Positions 29,006-39,722 of a DNA stretch of 54,909 bases are shown here, piece after piece. The stretch comes from Mesomycoplasma hyorhinis ATCC 17981 (GTDB lineage: Bacteria > Bacillota_I > Bacilli_A > Mycoplasmatales > Metamycoplasmataceae). The stretch's first letter is position 1. Each line of letters starts with the position of its first letter. The translations under genes were made by a program, and so were the position numbers. Below the pieces are notes generated by a model. It searched no databases. It was not told the DNA's origin and saw only the letters and a program-made list of their open reading frames with translations. The stretch lies in contig NZ_KB911489.1 of NCBI RefSeq assembly GCF_000383515.1, positions 1-54,909 of the forward strand, in the 5' to 3' direction.

Positions 29006-29972
29006 TTCTTTCTCCTAATTTTCATATGATCAATAAAATTGTGTTTATTCCTTTTTTGAGCACAATTGAAAGAGCTAAACCATAAATAAACAAGTAAATT
29101 GTGGAAACTCCAGCGAATGTGAAGTTTGAGCTTCTAACTTGCTTGTAAATATAAAGTAAAATTGTTGAACCACCATTACTTTGGGCAATATCTGCATCAG
29201 AAAAAATACCAATTGGAAAGACTTTGATACCTCCGATTATTCCCATTGTTATTAAAAAATTAATTGTTCTAGATACTGAAGGAAGTGTTATTTTAAAAAA
29301 TTGCTTAAATGAACTAGCCCCATCAATTGAAGCTGCTTTATACAATGTTGGATTTACAGATAACATTGCAGTTGTTAAAATTAAAACTTGAAAAGCAAGT
29401 GAACGTCAAATTCCTGAAAACAATATAACTACTAATGCATAAAACGAATTTGCATCTCCACTATTTAGTCATCTTGTTTTACTATTGAATAAATTATTTA
29501 CAAATCCACCTTCTGTTGCAAAAACATAAGAAAAAGCTAAAGAAACAGCAATTCCTGATGTGACATATGGTAAGAAGAAAATTGTTTGTCAAAAACCTCT
29601 TACCCATTTACGATAAATACTTGCAATTGTTGAAGAAATTAAAAGCGAAATCATTAAAGTAATTGGAAGAGAAACAATAGCAAAAATTGTTGAATTCCTT
29701 ATTCCTAATTGAAAAAATGGATCTTCTAAAACATCACTAAAAGCTGAAAATCCAAAGTGAACTAAAGACTTGTTATTTTCATCTTCATTTAATATCACTG
29801 ATTCTTTAACAGCATAGATAAAAGGAAGTAAAGTAAAAAGTAAAATTATTAAAATTGAAGGAAGCAATAACAAAAATGGTTTTCAAAATTTTTGTTGCTT
29901 ATAAAGGATTCCAAGCTCAAAATGTGTTTGTTTTTTTAACAATTTTAAACGCAACTTGTATCACAAATTCAT
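28962..29972 (-). CDS. ugpA: ABC transporter permease, MalF/UgpA type
   Basis: A 336-residue permease. Six hydrophobic segments start at FWKPFLLLLPSILIILLF (about 33). The EAA loop reads LYKAASIDGASSFKQFFKITLP. Its last 14 codons run on past the start of the next permease, ending at TAA 28962, so the two genes share 44 nt. The start codon at 29972 overlaps the ATPase stop (TAATG). Seven or more TGA codons are Trp. The partner permease and the ATPase are its direct neighbours. Named after M. genitalium MG188; substrate unproven. Confidence 0.9.
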
Positions 29973-31867
29973 TATAACCTCTCTCTTGTTTCAATATCAA
30001 AAAGATGAAGTTTAGAACTGGAAAAATTGAAGAAAATTTCCTCATTTTTTTTATAGTTTTCTTTATTTTTCAAGAAAATATTAAATGTTTCTACATTATC
30101 AACAACAACTTTGGCTAGAATTTCTTTTCCTAAATATTCAACAGAATCTATTGTTGCTTTAAACATATACTTATCTTGTTGAGTTTCAATCAAATCTTCC
30201 GCTCGGATTCCAACTCTGATTTTGTTTTGTTTGTAAACTATGCTTCTTTTTGCAAGAATATCCACTAAAAATGAAAATTTTATATCAGTTAAATCTGCTG
30301 TAAAAATTGACATTTCAGGAACACCTAAAAATTTTGCAACGAACTCATTTTTTGGATAATTATAAAGTTCTAAAGGAGAACCTATTTGTTGAATTTTTCC
30401 TGTAGACATACAGACAATAACATCTGATATTGACATTGCTTCTTCTTGATCATGAGTTACAAAAACTGTTGTTATTCCTATTTCAGATTGAATTTTTTTA
30501 ATTCATTGTCTTGTTTGAACTCTTAGTTTAGCATCTAAATTAGAAAGTGGTTCATCCATTAACAAAATTTGTGGTTGTCTAACAATTCCTCGTGCAATTG
30601 CAACTCTTTGTTGTTGACCACCAGAAAGTTTTGTTGGTTTTTTATGTAAATTTTTTGTAATTTCTACTTTTTCTGCTGTTTTTAATATTTCATTATTAAT
30701 TGCTGTTTTTAAAGAAATATCTTCTGCTTTGAACTTTTCATATTCCTCTTTTTGAGCTGGTGATAATTTATCCAAATTTAACGAAAATTTTTGAATTAGG
30801 TTTTTTTCGTATTCTAAATAAAGATTTAAAGTTATTTCTTTACTTTTTTGAATATTTTTTTTAGTTTGTTTTAATTCAATTAATTCAGAAGATTTTTTAA
30901 TTCTTTGTTTTTCAGCTTTAATTTGAAGCAATAATGTCTTTTTTTGTTGTTTAAAATCAGTTTTTATTTTTTTAAGATTGAAAGAAAAATAATTTTGAAG
31001 ATCTTGAGTATTTGTGATTGATTCAAAATTTATTATTTCTTTTTTTGCTTCTTTTCTCTTTATATTTATTAATTTTAAACCAGTTAAAAATTCGCGAAAT
31101 GAAAATTCAAGTCTATTCAAAAATGAAGAAAAAGGAAACTTATTTTGAATTTTAGTTTTTAAGAAATTAGTGTATTTTTGTTGTTTAATTTCTGCTAATT
31201 TTTTAATGGTTTTTTCATTTAATTTTTTAATTTCTGCTTCTTTATAAAGTTCGATTAATTGTCTTTTATTATTAAGCTCAAATAAAAGTTTATAAAGATT
31301 AGATTTTGAGTTGTTATAATGTTTTTCAACTTTTTTGTAAACATCAAAATGATTCAAAATTAGCTTATTGTATTCTTGAATTTCTTCACTAGTGCAACCA
31401 TTAGCTTTTAAAACAACAATATTGGCTTGATGTCTTGCATATAAAGATTTTTCTCTTGTTTTTTGTTTTCAAGCACTATCATTTGTTAGTGGAAAAGCAA
31501 TATTGTCATAAACATTTAAATGAGGATAAAGTGCATAATTTTGAAAAACTAGACCTAATTTTCTATCTTGTGGAGTACTTTTAGTAACATCTAGACCTTC
31601 AAAAAATATTTCTCCTGAGGTTGGTGTAATAAGTCCTGCTATTGCATTTAAAATTGTGGTTTTCCCCGATCCAGATGGTCCTAATAATGTTAATAAAATC
31701 CCTTTTTTGATTTTTAAGTTAATTTTGTCAACTGCTAAAGTTTCACCAAAATCTATTGTTAATTCCTTTATTTCTATAGCTCAATTATCTTCTTGAGTCT
31801 TAAATCACTTGTCTGTTTTTTCTTTTGTTTCTTTAATAAAATTAATTTTTTCTTGGTTAACTTGCAT
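29972..31867 (-). CDS. ugpC: ABC transporter ATPase of the MalK/UgpC class with a ~250-residue helical insert
   Basis: A 631-residue ATPase, against about 370 for ordinary MalK-type proteins. Walker A GPSGSGKT is at 63-70 and the Q loop [10 protein letters not shown] at about 107-116. The signature LSGGQQQR only appears at about 414, then [12 protein letters not shown] (Walker B), the switch His in FVTHDQEEA, and a MalK-type C-terminal domain (VGIRAEDL). Between Q loop and signature, where about 50 residues are normal, lie about 300, rich in Lys, Glu, Gln and Leu and probably coiled coil (for example [17 protein letters not shown]). M. genitalium MG187 is also oversized, so the insert is a lineage trait. 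Starts downstream of the nuclease lipoprotein. Confidence 0.92.
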
Positions 31868-31894
31868 AATAAACTTCTCTCTAAAACTAAGAAA

Positions 31895-32854
31895 TTAAGG
31901 TTGAGTCTTTGCTCAGTTATAATAATCTATTATATTTTCATTTTCAGTTTCTGGTGTTTTTAAAAAATTTAAAAGATTACCTGTTCCTCTTGTCACAAAT
32001 ACAGTTGACATCATATTTAAAATAGATTTTGTAGATACATCTGAATTTAATAATTTATAAAATCCAAACTTTTTGTTAATTGCGTTTTCTATGACAGCAG
32101 ATTGTGCTAAACCTCAATAATATTTTGTGGCTTGTTCTGAAATTACACTTTTGTAATCTCCTGTTGTAACTGAAAAACCTGCTTGATTTGCTTCAACTGA
32201 ATAATTTCTGTATATGCCATCATGTCCTATTAAAATTGTTCCAACATATCTTTCATATGATTTTTTAACTTCACCAGAAAATAGGAAAGTAACTTTTGAG
32301 CCAACAGGAATTAATTTTTGCGCAAAGTTTGTAGCATCTGTAGCAAATTTATGCTCTAAACCTTGAGTTTCAACATATTGATTTCCTTCTTTTTTACCTT
32401 TTTCAGGAGTATCAACGTCTTTAATTCTAACATTAATTTGTTTATCTCAGCCTGTTTGGTTTAAAGCTATTGTTGGTGTATCACCATCGTTTCATTTTAC
32501 TATTGTTGCAGCCAAAGCTGTAAAACCTTTTTCTTTTGAAGGAAGTGAATATGCTAATCCATCGTATCTTTTTTTATCTTCTTGTGTTCATACATATGAG
32601 TGATTTAAAAATTTGGATATTTCTTTAAAATATTGACTTTGTGGATTTTCAATATCTTCTAGAGGAGATTTTTCAAAAGTATCTAATCTAAAACCAATTT
32701 TAGGTGTTGAAGCATTTGATTGAGAATCAATGTGTTTAATGGTTTGTTGAGCAAAATTTAAATTATCACCACAAGAGACTAAAACAATAGTGGGTAAAAA
32801 AGAGATTATAGGAAGAAAAAAGAAGGATTTTTTATATTTAAAATTTGTTTTCAT
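31895..32854 (-). CDS. Staphylococcal-nuclease-like lipoprotein (MG186 type)
   Basis: A 319-residue surface lipoprotein. The signal peptide ends in the lipobox VLVSC (Cys about 28). The middle is a staphylococcal-nuclease fold: AATIVKWNDGDTPTIAL contains the DGDT metal segment, and VRIKDVDTPE matches nuclease R35...D40-T-P-E43. SYERYVGTILIGHDGI corresponds to the DKYGR-LAYI strand, but the residue aligned with catalytic R87 is not Arg. NYSVEANQAGF matches the N-LV-GLA end. It should cut nucleic acids outside the cell. Location next to an ABC transporter repeats the MG185-MG189 order in M. genitalium. No ribosome site; it starts 6 nt after the upstream lipoprotein stop. Confidence 0.82.
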
Positions 32855-32860
32855 TATTAA

Positions 32861-35035
32861 CTATTTTTTAAATAATGGACCCAAATTTTGTTTTAGTAGC
32901 TCTAAAAATTGATCAAAAGTAACTGTTTTATTTGATGAACTTGAATTTTTATTAACCACTGCATTAAAGGTAGTTACTAATGATTCTCTAAATGGACTTG
33001 ATTTTGCATCAACAGCATCTTCTTGAATTATAAAATTGTTTGGATCATCTTTTGCTTTTTTAAGAACATCAAATGCAGTTTTAGCACCTCTAGTTAATTT
33101 TGGATTTGTTTCTGAAAGTGATGAATTTGTTAAATTAATGTAATTAGTTGAAACTTTGAAAAATTCATATGGAGTTAATTGTTTATGATTAGCATCTCAA
33201 TCTTCTTTAGATCTTAATAATCAATTTACAAACTCAACAGTTGCTTTATCTTCTTTATCTGAAGCATGAATACCAATTAAATTAGGACCTTGTAAAGGAA
33301 CAACAAATTTTTTATTTTTAGAAGAAAATTTTTTTGGAGATTCTAAAGAAATTAATTCATCCTCATTTAATTGGCTTGAAGAAGTTTTTTCAATTAATTT
33401 ATTGGAAGCTTTATTTATAAAGAAAAGACTAAAAGAGTTTCTTCCAGCTATTTGATTTCCTGCTTTTAAAATCACATCATTACCAATATTATTTGAAGTT
33501 ACAAAATCAGCAAAAGATTTATCTGAACTAATTCAATAAGATTTGTCTGTTTCTAAAAGTTCTTTAATTTTGGTCCCTGCTTCGTCATCTACTTTTAAAG
33601 AATTTTTTACAGGTTTAGTTGGTAAATCAGAATTTAAGTAAATTGGTAAAACATTTCTTTTTGTTAAATCTTTTACATAAGCTATTGCTTTTTCTTGAGG
33701 TCGAGTAGATGTTTTTAATAATTCATAAGTATATCTTGTATCTACATTTTTAACTATTTTTTTATCTTTGTTATCTGTTGTTTTTAAAGTTGTTTCTAGT
33801 TGGAAAACTTTGTTGTTTTTTGCTGAACTATCTTCAACAAAGCTATGTGAATAACCTGCAGTTGAACCAGTGAAAAAAAGTAGTTGGTGATTTTTTAAAA
33901 AGTCTGAAGAATATTGACCTTTTTCTGTAATTAAAATTGTTTCATCTTCTATTCCTGGATATAGTAAATCTCAAATTTGTTTGAAATTTTTGTAACTATT
34001 GGAATTTTTATCTCTATATTTTGTAAAGTTTGCTTTTTTATCAGTTACTGATACAACTTCATTTTCTTTGTTACCTTCACTTATTGAAGAAGATAAAACA
34101 AATACTGTGTTTGCAATCGAATCAATTCCCATAACATTTGCAGCACTATTTAAAGGATTATTTTCTTCTTTTGCTTGAGGGAATGATTTTTTAACTCTTC
34201 TTGCTAAATCAATTAAATCTGTGTAATTTGAAAAAGCTGCTTTAGAAAATTCGTAACCTCCCAATCCACCTTCTTCTTTACTAAAATGTTTATATTCTTT
34301 TCAATTTTTCTTAATTTGAGTAATATCGTCTGCTTTTTTCTCATCTTTTGCCATATCTTGATATTTTTTAAAGAATTCAGCATCTTCTGATTTGATAGTT
34401 GCAGGAGTTGGACTTGCTTTAGTAGCTTCATTAATAATAAAACCTAAAAGAATTCCATCAATACTTAGTAATTCAGAAGATTTACCCATTGGAATAGAGT
34501 AAATTCCGTTTGTTGTTATTCCTGGAATATAAGTATTGTTTTTTAAAAAAATATCTGATATATTTTGTTTTAAAAAATTGTTAATTTTATTTTGATCTTC
34601 TGTGTTTTTGGAACTATTATCTCTATCTAAAACGAATGGTAGTGTCATATTGTAAGAATTAATAGTTGCTAAAACAGAGTCATAATTAAAAATTAAATTT
34701 ACTAAAGATGTTTGATCTTTGGCTTTTAGTTTTTGTGAGATAGTTTGAGCTGCTCCGCCGTAACCATTTTGAAATTCTGCTTGAGTAGCTTTGAGATAAT
34801 TTGGAAAACTTGCTTTTCTAGTTGCATCAGTGTCAAATGAATTTCATTTGGAAATAATTTGATTAATTGCTTTTGCTTCTCTTCCTGCAGAAGAAAAAGA
34901 ATAACCCAATTTAATTAAATTATCATCTTTTTGATCAAATCTGGTATCACCACAAGATATTAAAGCTAAAACTGGTGAAAGAGCTAATGTTGCTAATATA
35001 ATTTTTTTAGTTTTGTTAATAAAAGATTTCTTCAT
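32861..35035 (-). CDS. Large surface lipoprotein, MG185/MG260 (P68/P80) family, copy 1
   Basis: A 724-residue lipoprotein with lipobox LALISC (Cys about 26) and start MKKSFINKTKK, preceded by GAGGAAAG. It is paralogous to the next gene: both have RFDQ right after the lipid Cys, GGYEFSK or GYEFSK near the middle, and QGPxLIGIHA followed by two acidic residues in the C-terminal third. Its place in an ABC operon without another binding protein suggests that it is the substrate receptor, as proposed for this family in mycoplasmas. An in-frame ATG upstream (35122) is rejected because it lies in the hairpin leader and would abolish the signal peptide. Confidence 0.85.
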
Positions 35036-35058
35036 ACTTTCCTCATTTTTTAAATAAA

Positions 35059-35111
35059 AAAACTCAGTAAAAGCTTTTTTGAAAACAAAATAAAGGCTTT
35101 TATTGAGTTTT
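35059..35111 (-). terminator. Hairpin with T-run in the leader of lipoprotein copy 1 (attenuator or terminator)
   Basis: 16-nt arms at 35059-35074 and 35096-35111 pair with one mismatch (AAAACTCA.TAAAAGC), loop about 21 nt, followed on the minus strand by TTTTATTT. It lies between a TATAAT (35129-35134) and the gene's ribosome site. So it either ends transcripts from copy 2 or attenuates the internal promoter. Confidence 0.6.
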
Positions 35112-35128
35112 GTACTTATCATACGTTT

Positions 35129-35134
35129 ATTATA
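35129..35134 (-). promoter_or_regulatory. Candidate internal promoter -10 before lipoprotein copy 1
   Basis: TATAAT on the minus strand, in the 155-nt gap between the two lipoprotein genes. No good -35 at the usual distance was seen. Initiation here would give a leader of about 85 nt containing the hairpin at 35059-35111. Confidence 0.4.
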
Positions 35135-35190
35135 TATTATTTTTCAAAAATGAAACTTTTTTTGATTAAGAAATTGATACTGCTAAAAAA

Positions 35191-37506
35191 TTATTTAATT
35201 TTTTTAGGAGAAAATAAGTCTTTAAGATTTTTTACAAAAGTCTCGTAATTATGTGGTGTATTTGGTGAAGATTTTATTTGGTTTGAATAACTAATAAATG
35301 CTTTTGTAATATTTGTTCTTAATTCTCCTGATAAACTACCAGCTGGTTCAGAAAATACAACATTTTCTTCTGGATGGAGTTTAACATTTTGGAAAGTATT
35401 AAAGAGTAATTTAAATAATCTATTTTGTGGGAATTTTGATGAATCATCTGGATTACTACTTAAATTATCATTAGTTGGTGCTAAATAATTTCCTCTAAAT
35501 CCAAGATATTCATTTGCTGTTCCTTGGAAAGTTTTTTCTGGTTCACCTTCTTTTTCTTTATATTTAAAGCTTTGTTTTTCACTAATAAATCATTTTAAGA
35601 AATTAGCAGTTGCTAAATCTTCTTCTTTATTTGCATGAATTCCAATCAAACCAGGACCTTGGAAAGTAACTAATTTTTTTGTACTATTTATATCTTTTTT
35701 ATTTGGTTCAATTAGGAAATGAATTTCATCTTCGTTTAAAGATTTATCAGCATCTAATTTTTTATAAACCACTGTTTTATCTATATTAATTCATTCCAAA
35801 GTTGTAGCACTTGAATCAAGTAAATTTAAGTTATTAAATGCTTTAAATTCGGTTGGAATTTCTTTTTTAAAACTCTCAGGTTTGTTGAAGAAATAAGCTT
35901 TTCATTGAGTATTTTTTGCTTCATTTTTTGAAGCATTTGGTTTATTTAAAGAATTAATTAAATTTAAAAATTCTGTATTTGAATCCAGTTCTCTAACTTG
36001 AGCTGAAGTAGGATTTGCATCTCAAGTTTCAACTGATAATTTGTTATTTGATTGTTTAACAGCATAGCTTTTGAATTTAAGCATATAATTTGTTTGAGTA
36101 TTGTTGCTGTTGTATGTTCATCAACTTCCTGTTGGAACACTGGATTTGTTATTTATTGAAGTAAATTTAAACAATATTCCATGCTCAGCTTCTTCTTTAG
36201 TAGGTGAAAATGCAGCATAAACAGGTGTTGAACTTACATCTAATGAATTTTTAATTCTTGTTTTTAATAATTCTTTTTGGGTGACAGGATCTTTTAGAAA
36301 TTCTAAAATGTCAATTCTGTCTAGTGGAGTTGCAAATCTGTTTTTGTAATTTGAAGTTGTTGTTATTGCAAATAGCATATGATGATCATTTAAATAAGTA
36401 TTAGAAGGAGGATTTCCTTGGACTAATCCATAAAAATAGATAGCATCTTCTTTTAATAATTTATCTATTTGATTAAAAGTTTTAAGAGCAGTTTGGTATC
36501 TTGGTGATATTTTATCGTCTAAAAATGTTGCATATTTTATAACTGTATCTGAATCATTTTTTGCATTTGGTTTTTTTTCTAAACTAAATAAAAATTTACT
36601 AAAATCAGCATTTGCATTTGCAAAAGCTATAGAATAAAGTGAATTTCCTATATCATCAACTCCAATAATGAATTTTTTGTCTTTATTTTTGTTTTTAGAT
36701 TCTTCAAAATTGTTAGGAAATGATTTTCTAATTCTAGAAATTAAATCAAAAAAATCTTGATAATTTTCTAAACTACTTTTAGAAAATTCATAACCTTCTA
36801 AACCACCTTGTTCAAGTGGAATTGGAACATAATCACCTCATACTTTTTTAATATATTCGGTGTCAGTTTTTTCTTTATCTAAATTTTCAAATCAAATTTT
36901 ATCTTCTTGTTTTATTGTTGCTTTTTTAGTACCTTGTGTTGTAGCTTGTTGAACTACATAATTCAAAACAGGTCCATTAACTAGTAATGTTCTTGAAGAT
37001 TTTAAACTAGGAATTATTCAATATTCCTTTGGATTTAATCCTGCAATTTCTTTGCTTTCTTGAAGAAATTCAGGTGGAAAAGTTGTTTTTATTGCATTTT
37101 GCAAACTTGGAAAATCTGAATATTTTAAACTCATATCATATTGGGATGCAACAGCAGCTAAAGTAGGATAACCAAAAATTAAATTAACTAATTGGTTAGC
37201 GTTTTTTGCTTTTAATTTTAACTCTAAAGCATTACCTTGTTCTGCATAAGTTTGCGCAAATTGTCGATTTAGTGTTATTGGATAAAATCCTTCTTCTTTG
37301 TTTTTAACTTTTTCACTTTCATTTCAAAGCTTAACAATTTGATCTAATGCTAAAAACCTTCCTTCTCTACTATTAAAAGTGTGAGCAATCACTAATTTAT
37401 GGTCATTTACTTGATCAAATCTTGTTTGGCAAGAAGCAAAAAATGCTACTGGCAACACAAGTGCAGTAGCACCTAAAAAGCTTCTTAATTTGCTTTTTAA
37501 GTTCAT
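35191..37506 (-). CDS. Large surface lipoprotein, MG185/MG260 (P68/P80) family, copy 2
   Basis: A 771-residue lipoprotein, first gene of the lipoprotein/nuclease/ABC series. The signal peptide ends FFASC (Cys 26). It is followed by RFDQVNDHKLVIAHTF and, later, GGLEGYEFSK, PTSAQVRELD and TFQGPGLIGIHANKEED, shared with copy 1. Many TGA codons read as Trp, so the gene appears as fragments under the standard code. The ribosome site GGAGGAAT is 4-5 nt from the ATG. The Tyr/Phe/Trp-rich middle fits a carbohydrate- or polymer-binding extracellular protein. Substrate is not known. Confidence 0.85.
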
Positions 37507-37558
37507 AATTCCTCCATTTTTTTAAATATTTTTTTAAACCAAAAAAAATTTTATCAAA

Positions 37559-38038
37559 TTACTTTGTCTTTTTATATTTTTTTACTATAAATTTTCCTTT
37601 ATCTTTTGAAGAAATTTCTTCAAATTTTTCTCATTTTAGTTCATTTAAAAAAATATCACCAGAGTGTTCTCCCTTGATAAAGGAAATTATTAATTGATCA
37701 CACTCATTTATAATGCTTTTGTACAAAGTATATCCTCCTGAAACAAACAAATGTTTACTAGGATGATTTTGATATTCTTTAATTAGATTAGAAAAATTAT
37801 TTATTGTTTTCACATTTTCATTTTCGTAATTAAAATTTTTATCATCACTAACAATATAAATTTTGCTTCATTTTTGAAGTGATTTTGGTAAAGTAAAGAA
37901 AGTATTTTTTCCTACTAAAATATCATGATGTTTTGTTTGTTCTCTATAAAAATCAAAGTCTTCTTTTACATACCAAGGTAAATCATCGCCTTTTCCTATT
38001 AAATTATTTTTGCCCATGGCTAAAATTGAAATTATCAT
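37559..38038 (-). CDS. folA: Dihydrofolate reductase
   Basis: A 159-residue enzyme that reduces dihydrofolate to tetrahydrofolate with NADPH. Family landmarks are MIISILAMGKNNLIGKGDDLPW at the N terminus (in two parts: the ILAMGKNNLIGK beta strand and the DDLPW substrate loop), FDFYREQT, DILVGKNTFFTLP, KIYIVSDD and LFVSGGYTLYKSII, the NADPH loop. The ribosome site AAAGGA lies upstream. The gene starts the minus-strand group ahead of lipoprotein copy 2 (52-nt gap). It indicates that the cell handles folates although it probably cannot make them. Confidence 0.93.
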
Positions 38039-38156
38039 GTTTTTTCCTTTAAAGTCAAAATTATATTTTATAAAGTAAATCTTCTAAAAAATTATTAAAA
38101 ATATGAAGAAATTTAAATTAATCTTAAGGCTTTTTGTTTATTTTTAGTAAAATAAT

Positions 38157-39011
38157 ATGACTATGAAAAAACAAGTAAAATACTTATTAAGTACATTAGT
38201 AATTACAACTCCAATAATAACTCTCATTTCCTGTGGTTCAACAGCAAGTTTTTCTTCTCAATTTTTAAGTGGAGATCAAGCTAATATAGACAAATATGTA
38301 AAAATTAATCCAACTATTGAAATAAATGGACCTAACAACACAAAAACTAATTATTTTTCTTTTACTTTAGATTTATCCTCTACTAATTTAACAGAAATTC
38401 CTGAAAATGCTTTTTATAGTGCTGAATCAAGAACATACACTAAAGCAGGAACAGGAGATCAAAAAAATATTTCTGTTGTTTATTATTTATCCAAAATTAT
38501 TTTCCCTGCAAGCTTAAAAACTATAGAAAAAAGAGCTTTTTTCTTAGATCCAGCGATTTATAATGAACAACAAAGAAAACTTGAACTTGATTTTTCAAAA
38601 GCTACTGCACTGACCACAATTAAAAAACAAGCATTTAAAAATAATCAAATTTCTTCTTTAGTCTTACCAAATAGCCTACAATCTATAGAAGATGAAGCTT
38701 TTGCAAGTTCAAATATTCAAAAAATCTCTTTTGCAATTCCACAATCCAATGTGGAATTATCAAAAATAGGAGTTGGTGCATTTTTTAATAATCAATTAAC
38801 TAATTTAGATTTAGAAAAAGCAAAAAATTTAACTTCTATTGCAAAAGCAGCTTTTAAAAAGAACAAAATTTCTTCAATTAAACTACCTACAGAATTCATA
38901 AACCAATTAACTATAAATGAAGAAGCTTTTTCAGAAAATCCAATCAAAAAAGAAGATGTTGTGATAACAGACAAAGACAAAGTAATTTTTGACGCAAGTG
39001 CTTTTAAATAA
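38157..39011 (+). CDS. Leucine-rich-repeat (BspA-like) surface lipoprotein
   Basis: A 284-residue lipoprotein with signal peptide and lipobox TLISC (Cys about 26). After a 60-residue lead, four or five BspA/TpLRR-type repeats follow: LKTIEKRAFF, LTTIKKQAFKNNQISSLVLP, LQSIEDEAFASSNIQKI, LSKIGVGAFFNNQLTNLDL, LTSIAKAAFKKNKISSIKLP. Such proteins often bind host or matrix molecules; that role is inferred. Codons ATG at 38157 or 38163 may start it. TAAAAT at 38148-38153 lies so close that the message may be leaderless, and no ribosome site is present. No TGA codon occurs in it. It stands alone on the plus strand between minus-strand genes. Confidence 0.85.
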   Translation: MTMKKQVKYLLSTLVITTPIITLISCGSTASFSSQFLSGDQANIDKYVKINPTIEINGPNNTKTNYFSFTLDLSSTNLTEIPENAFYSAESRTYTKAGTGDQKNISVVYYLSKIIFPASLKTIEKRAFFLDPAIYNEQQRKLELDFSKATALTTIKKQAFKNNQISSLVLPNSLQSIEDEAFASSNIQKISFAIPQSNVELSKIGVGAFFNNQLTNLDLEKAKNLTSIAKAAFKKNKISSIKLPTEFINQLTINEEAFSENPIKKEDVVITDKDKVIFDASAFK

Positions 39012-39028
39012 TTTTTAAAAATTTGTAT

Positions 39029-39058
39029 ATAACACTGATCTTATCAGTGTTATTTTTT
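39029..39058 (+). terminator. Intrinsic terminator after the LRR lipoprotein
   Basis: An 11-bp stem ATAACACTGAT/ATCAGTGTTAT at 39029-39039 and 39043-39053 with loop CTT, followed by a run of T. It ends the lipoprotein message 18 nt past the stop. Confidence 0.9.
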
Positions 39059-39171
39059 TATTTTTTTTAAAACACCTAAAAAAGAAAATGAACAAAAACA
39101 AAGCAAAAACAAGCAAATAATGAAGTTATACAAAGTAAATAATTAATAATCAAAGGTAAGCTTGCTAGATT

Positions 39172-39720
39172 TTAGTTTTGTACTCCACTAGGATCTTTTG
39201 CATAAAAAGGATGAATTGATAATATATTAGTTTCTTGTTTGAAAATGTTTGTAATTAGTTCAAAATTATTACAAATTCATTCATAATCTATTTGATTGAC
39301 TTCTTTGTTATCTTTTAAAACTTGTGAGACTTGAGATAGTAATTGTCCTTGTTTAGCTTTTGCACTAAAAAAGTGTAAACCTGAAGAATTAATGTAATAA
39401 TTTGCTTCTTTTTTCTTTGTAAATGACAAAAGAGCAAATATGTTTGTGGTTCAAATATTTGCTTTTGTTAGTTGAGAAATAGTTCTTACATAAACTAAAG
39501 AAATTCTACAACCTGTGAAATATCCAGGGCCTAAATTTAAGTAAAAATCTTTAATATCTTTAATATTTAGCTTGTGTTTTTGTAGTATTTGCTCTACTTC
39601 ATCAGCTAATAATTCTACTTTTTTTGAAACTTTTATAATTTGTTTATCAACAAAACCAAAATCTGAGTTAAATAAAATAAGAGCAAAAAAATCAGATGTA
39701 GTGTCAAGAAATATTTTCAT
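39172..39720 (-). CDS. tsaB: TsaB, tRNA threonylcarbamoyladenosine biosynthesis protein
   Basis: A 182-residue actin-like fold protein that, with TsaD and TsaE, adds threonylcarbamoyl to A37 of ANN-decoding tRNAs. It starts MKIFLDTTSDFFALILF (the TsaB/YeaZ N-terminal strand) and shows NLGPGYFTGCRISLVYVRTI, the family's GPGSFTGxR motif with Ser replaced by Tyr. The C-terminal half is short and divergent and ends DPSGVQN. Two TGA codons are Trp. It begins 2 nt after the tsaE stop, so the two genes are co-expressed. Confidence 0.9.
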
Positions 39721-39722
39721 AT

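Noticed and set aside
35036-35122. Upstream start (35122) for lipoprotein copy 1
   Set aside because: It would put 29 residues before the signal peptide and run through the hairpin leader; the ATG at 35035 has a good ribosome site.
39054-39171. A-rich stretch with short AAAACAAA-like repeats as a possible repeat array
   Set aside because: Repeats are irregular and short, consistent with plain AT-rich spacer between a terminator and the tsaB end.
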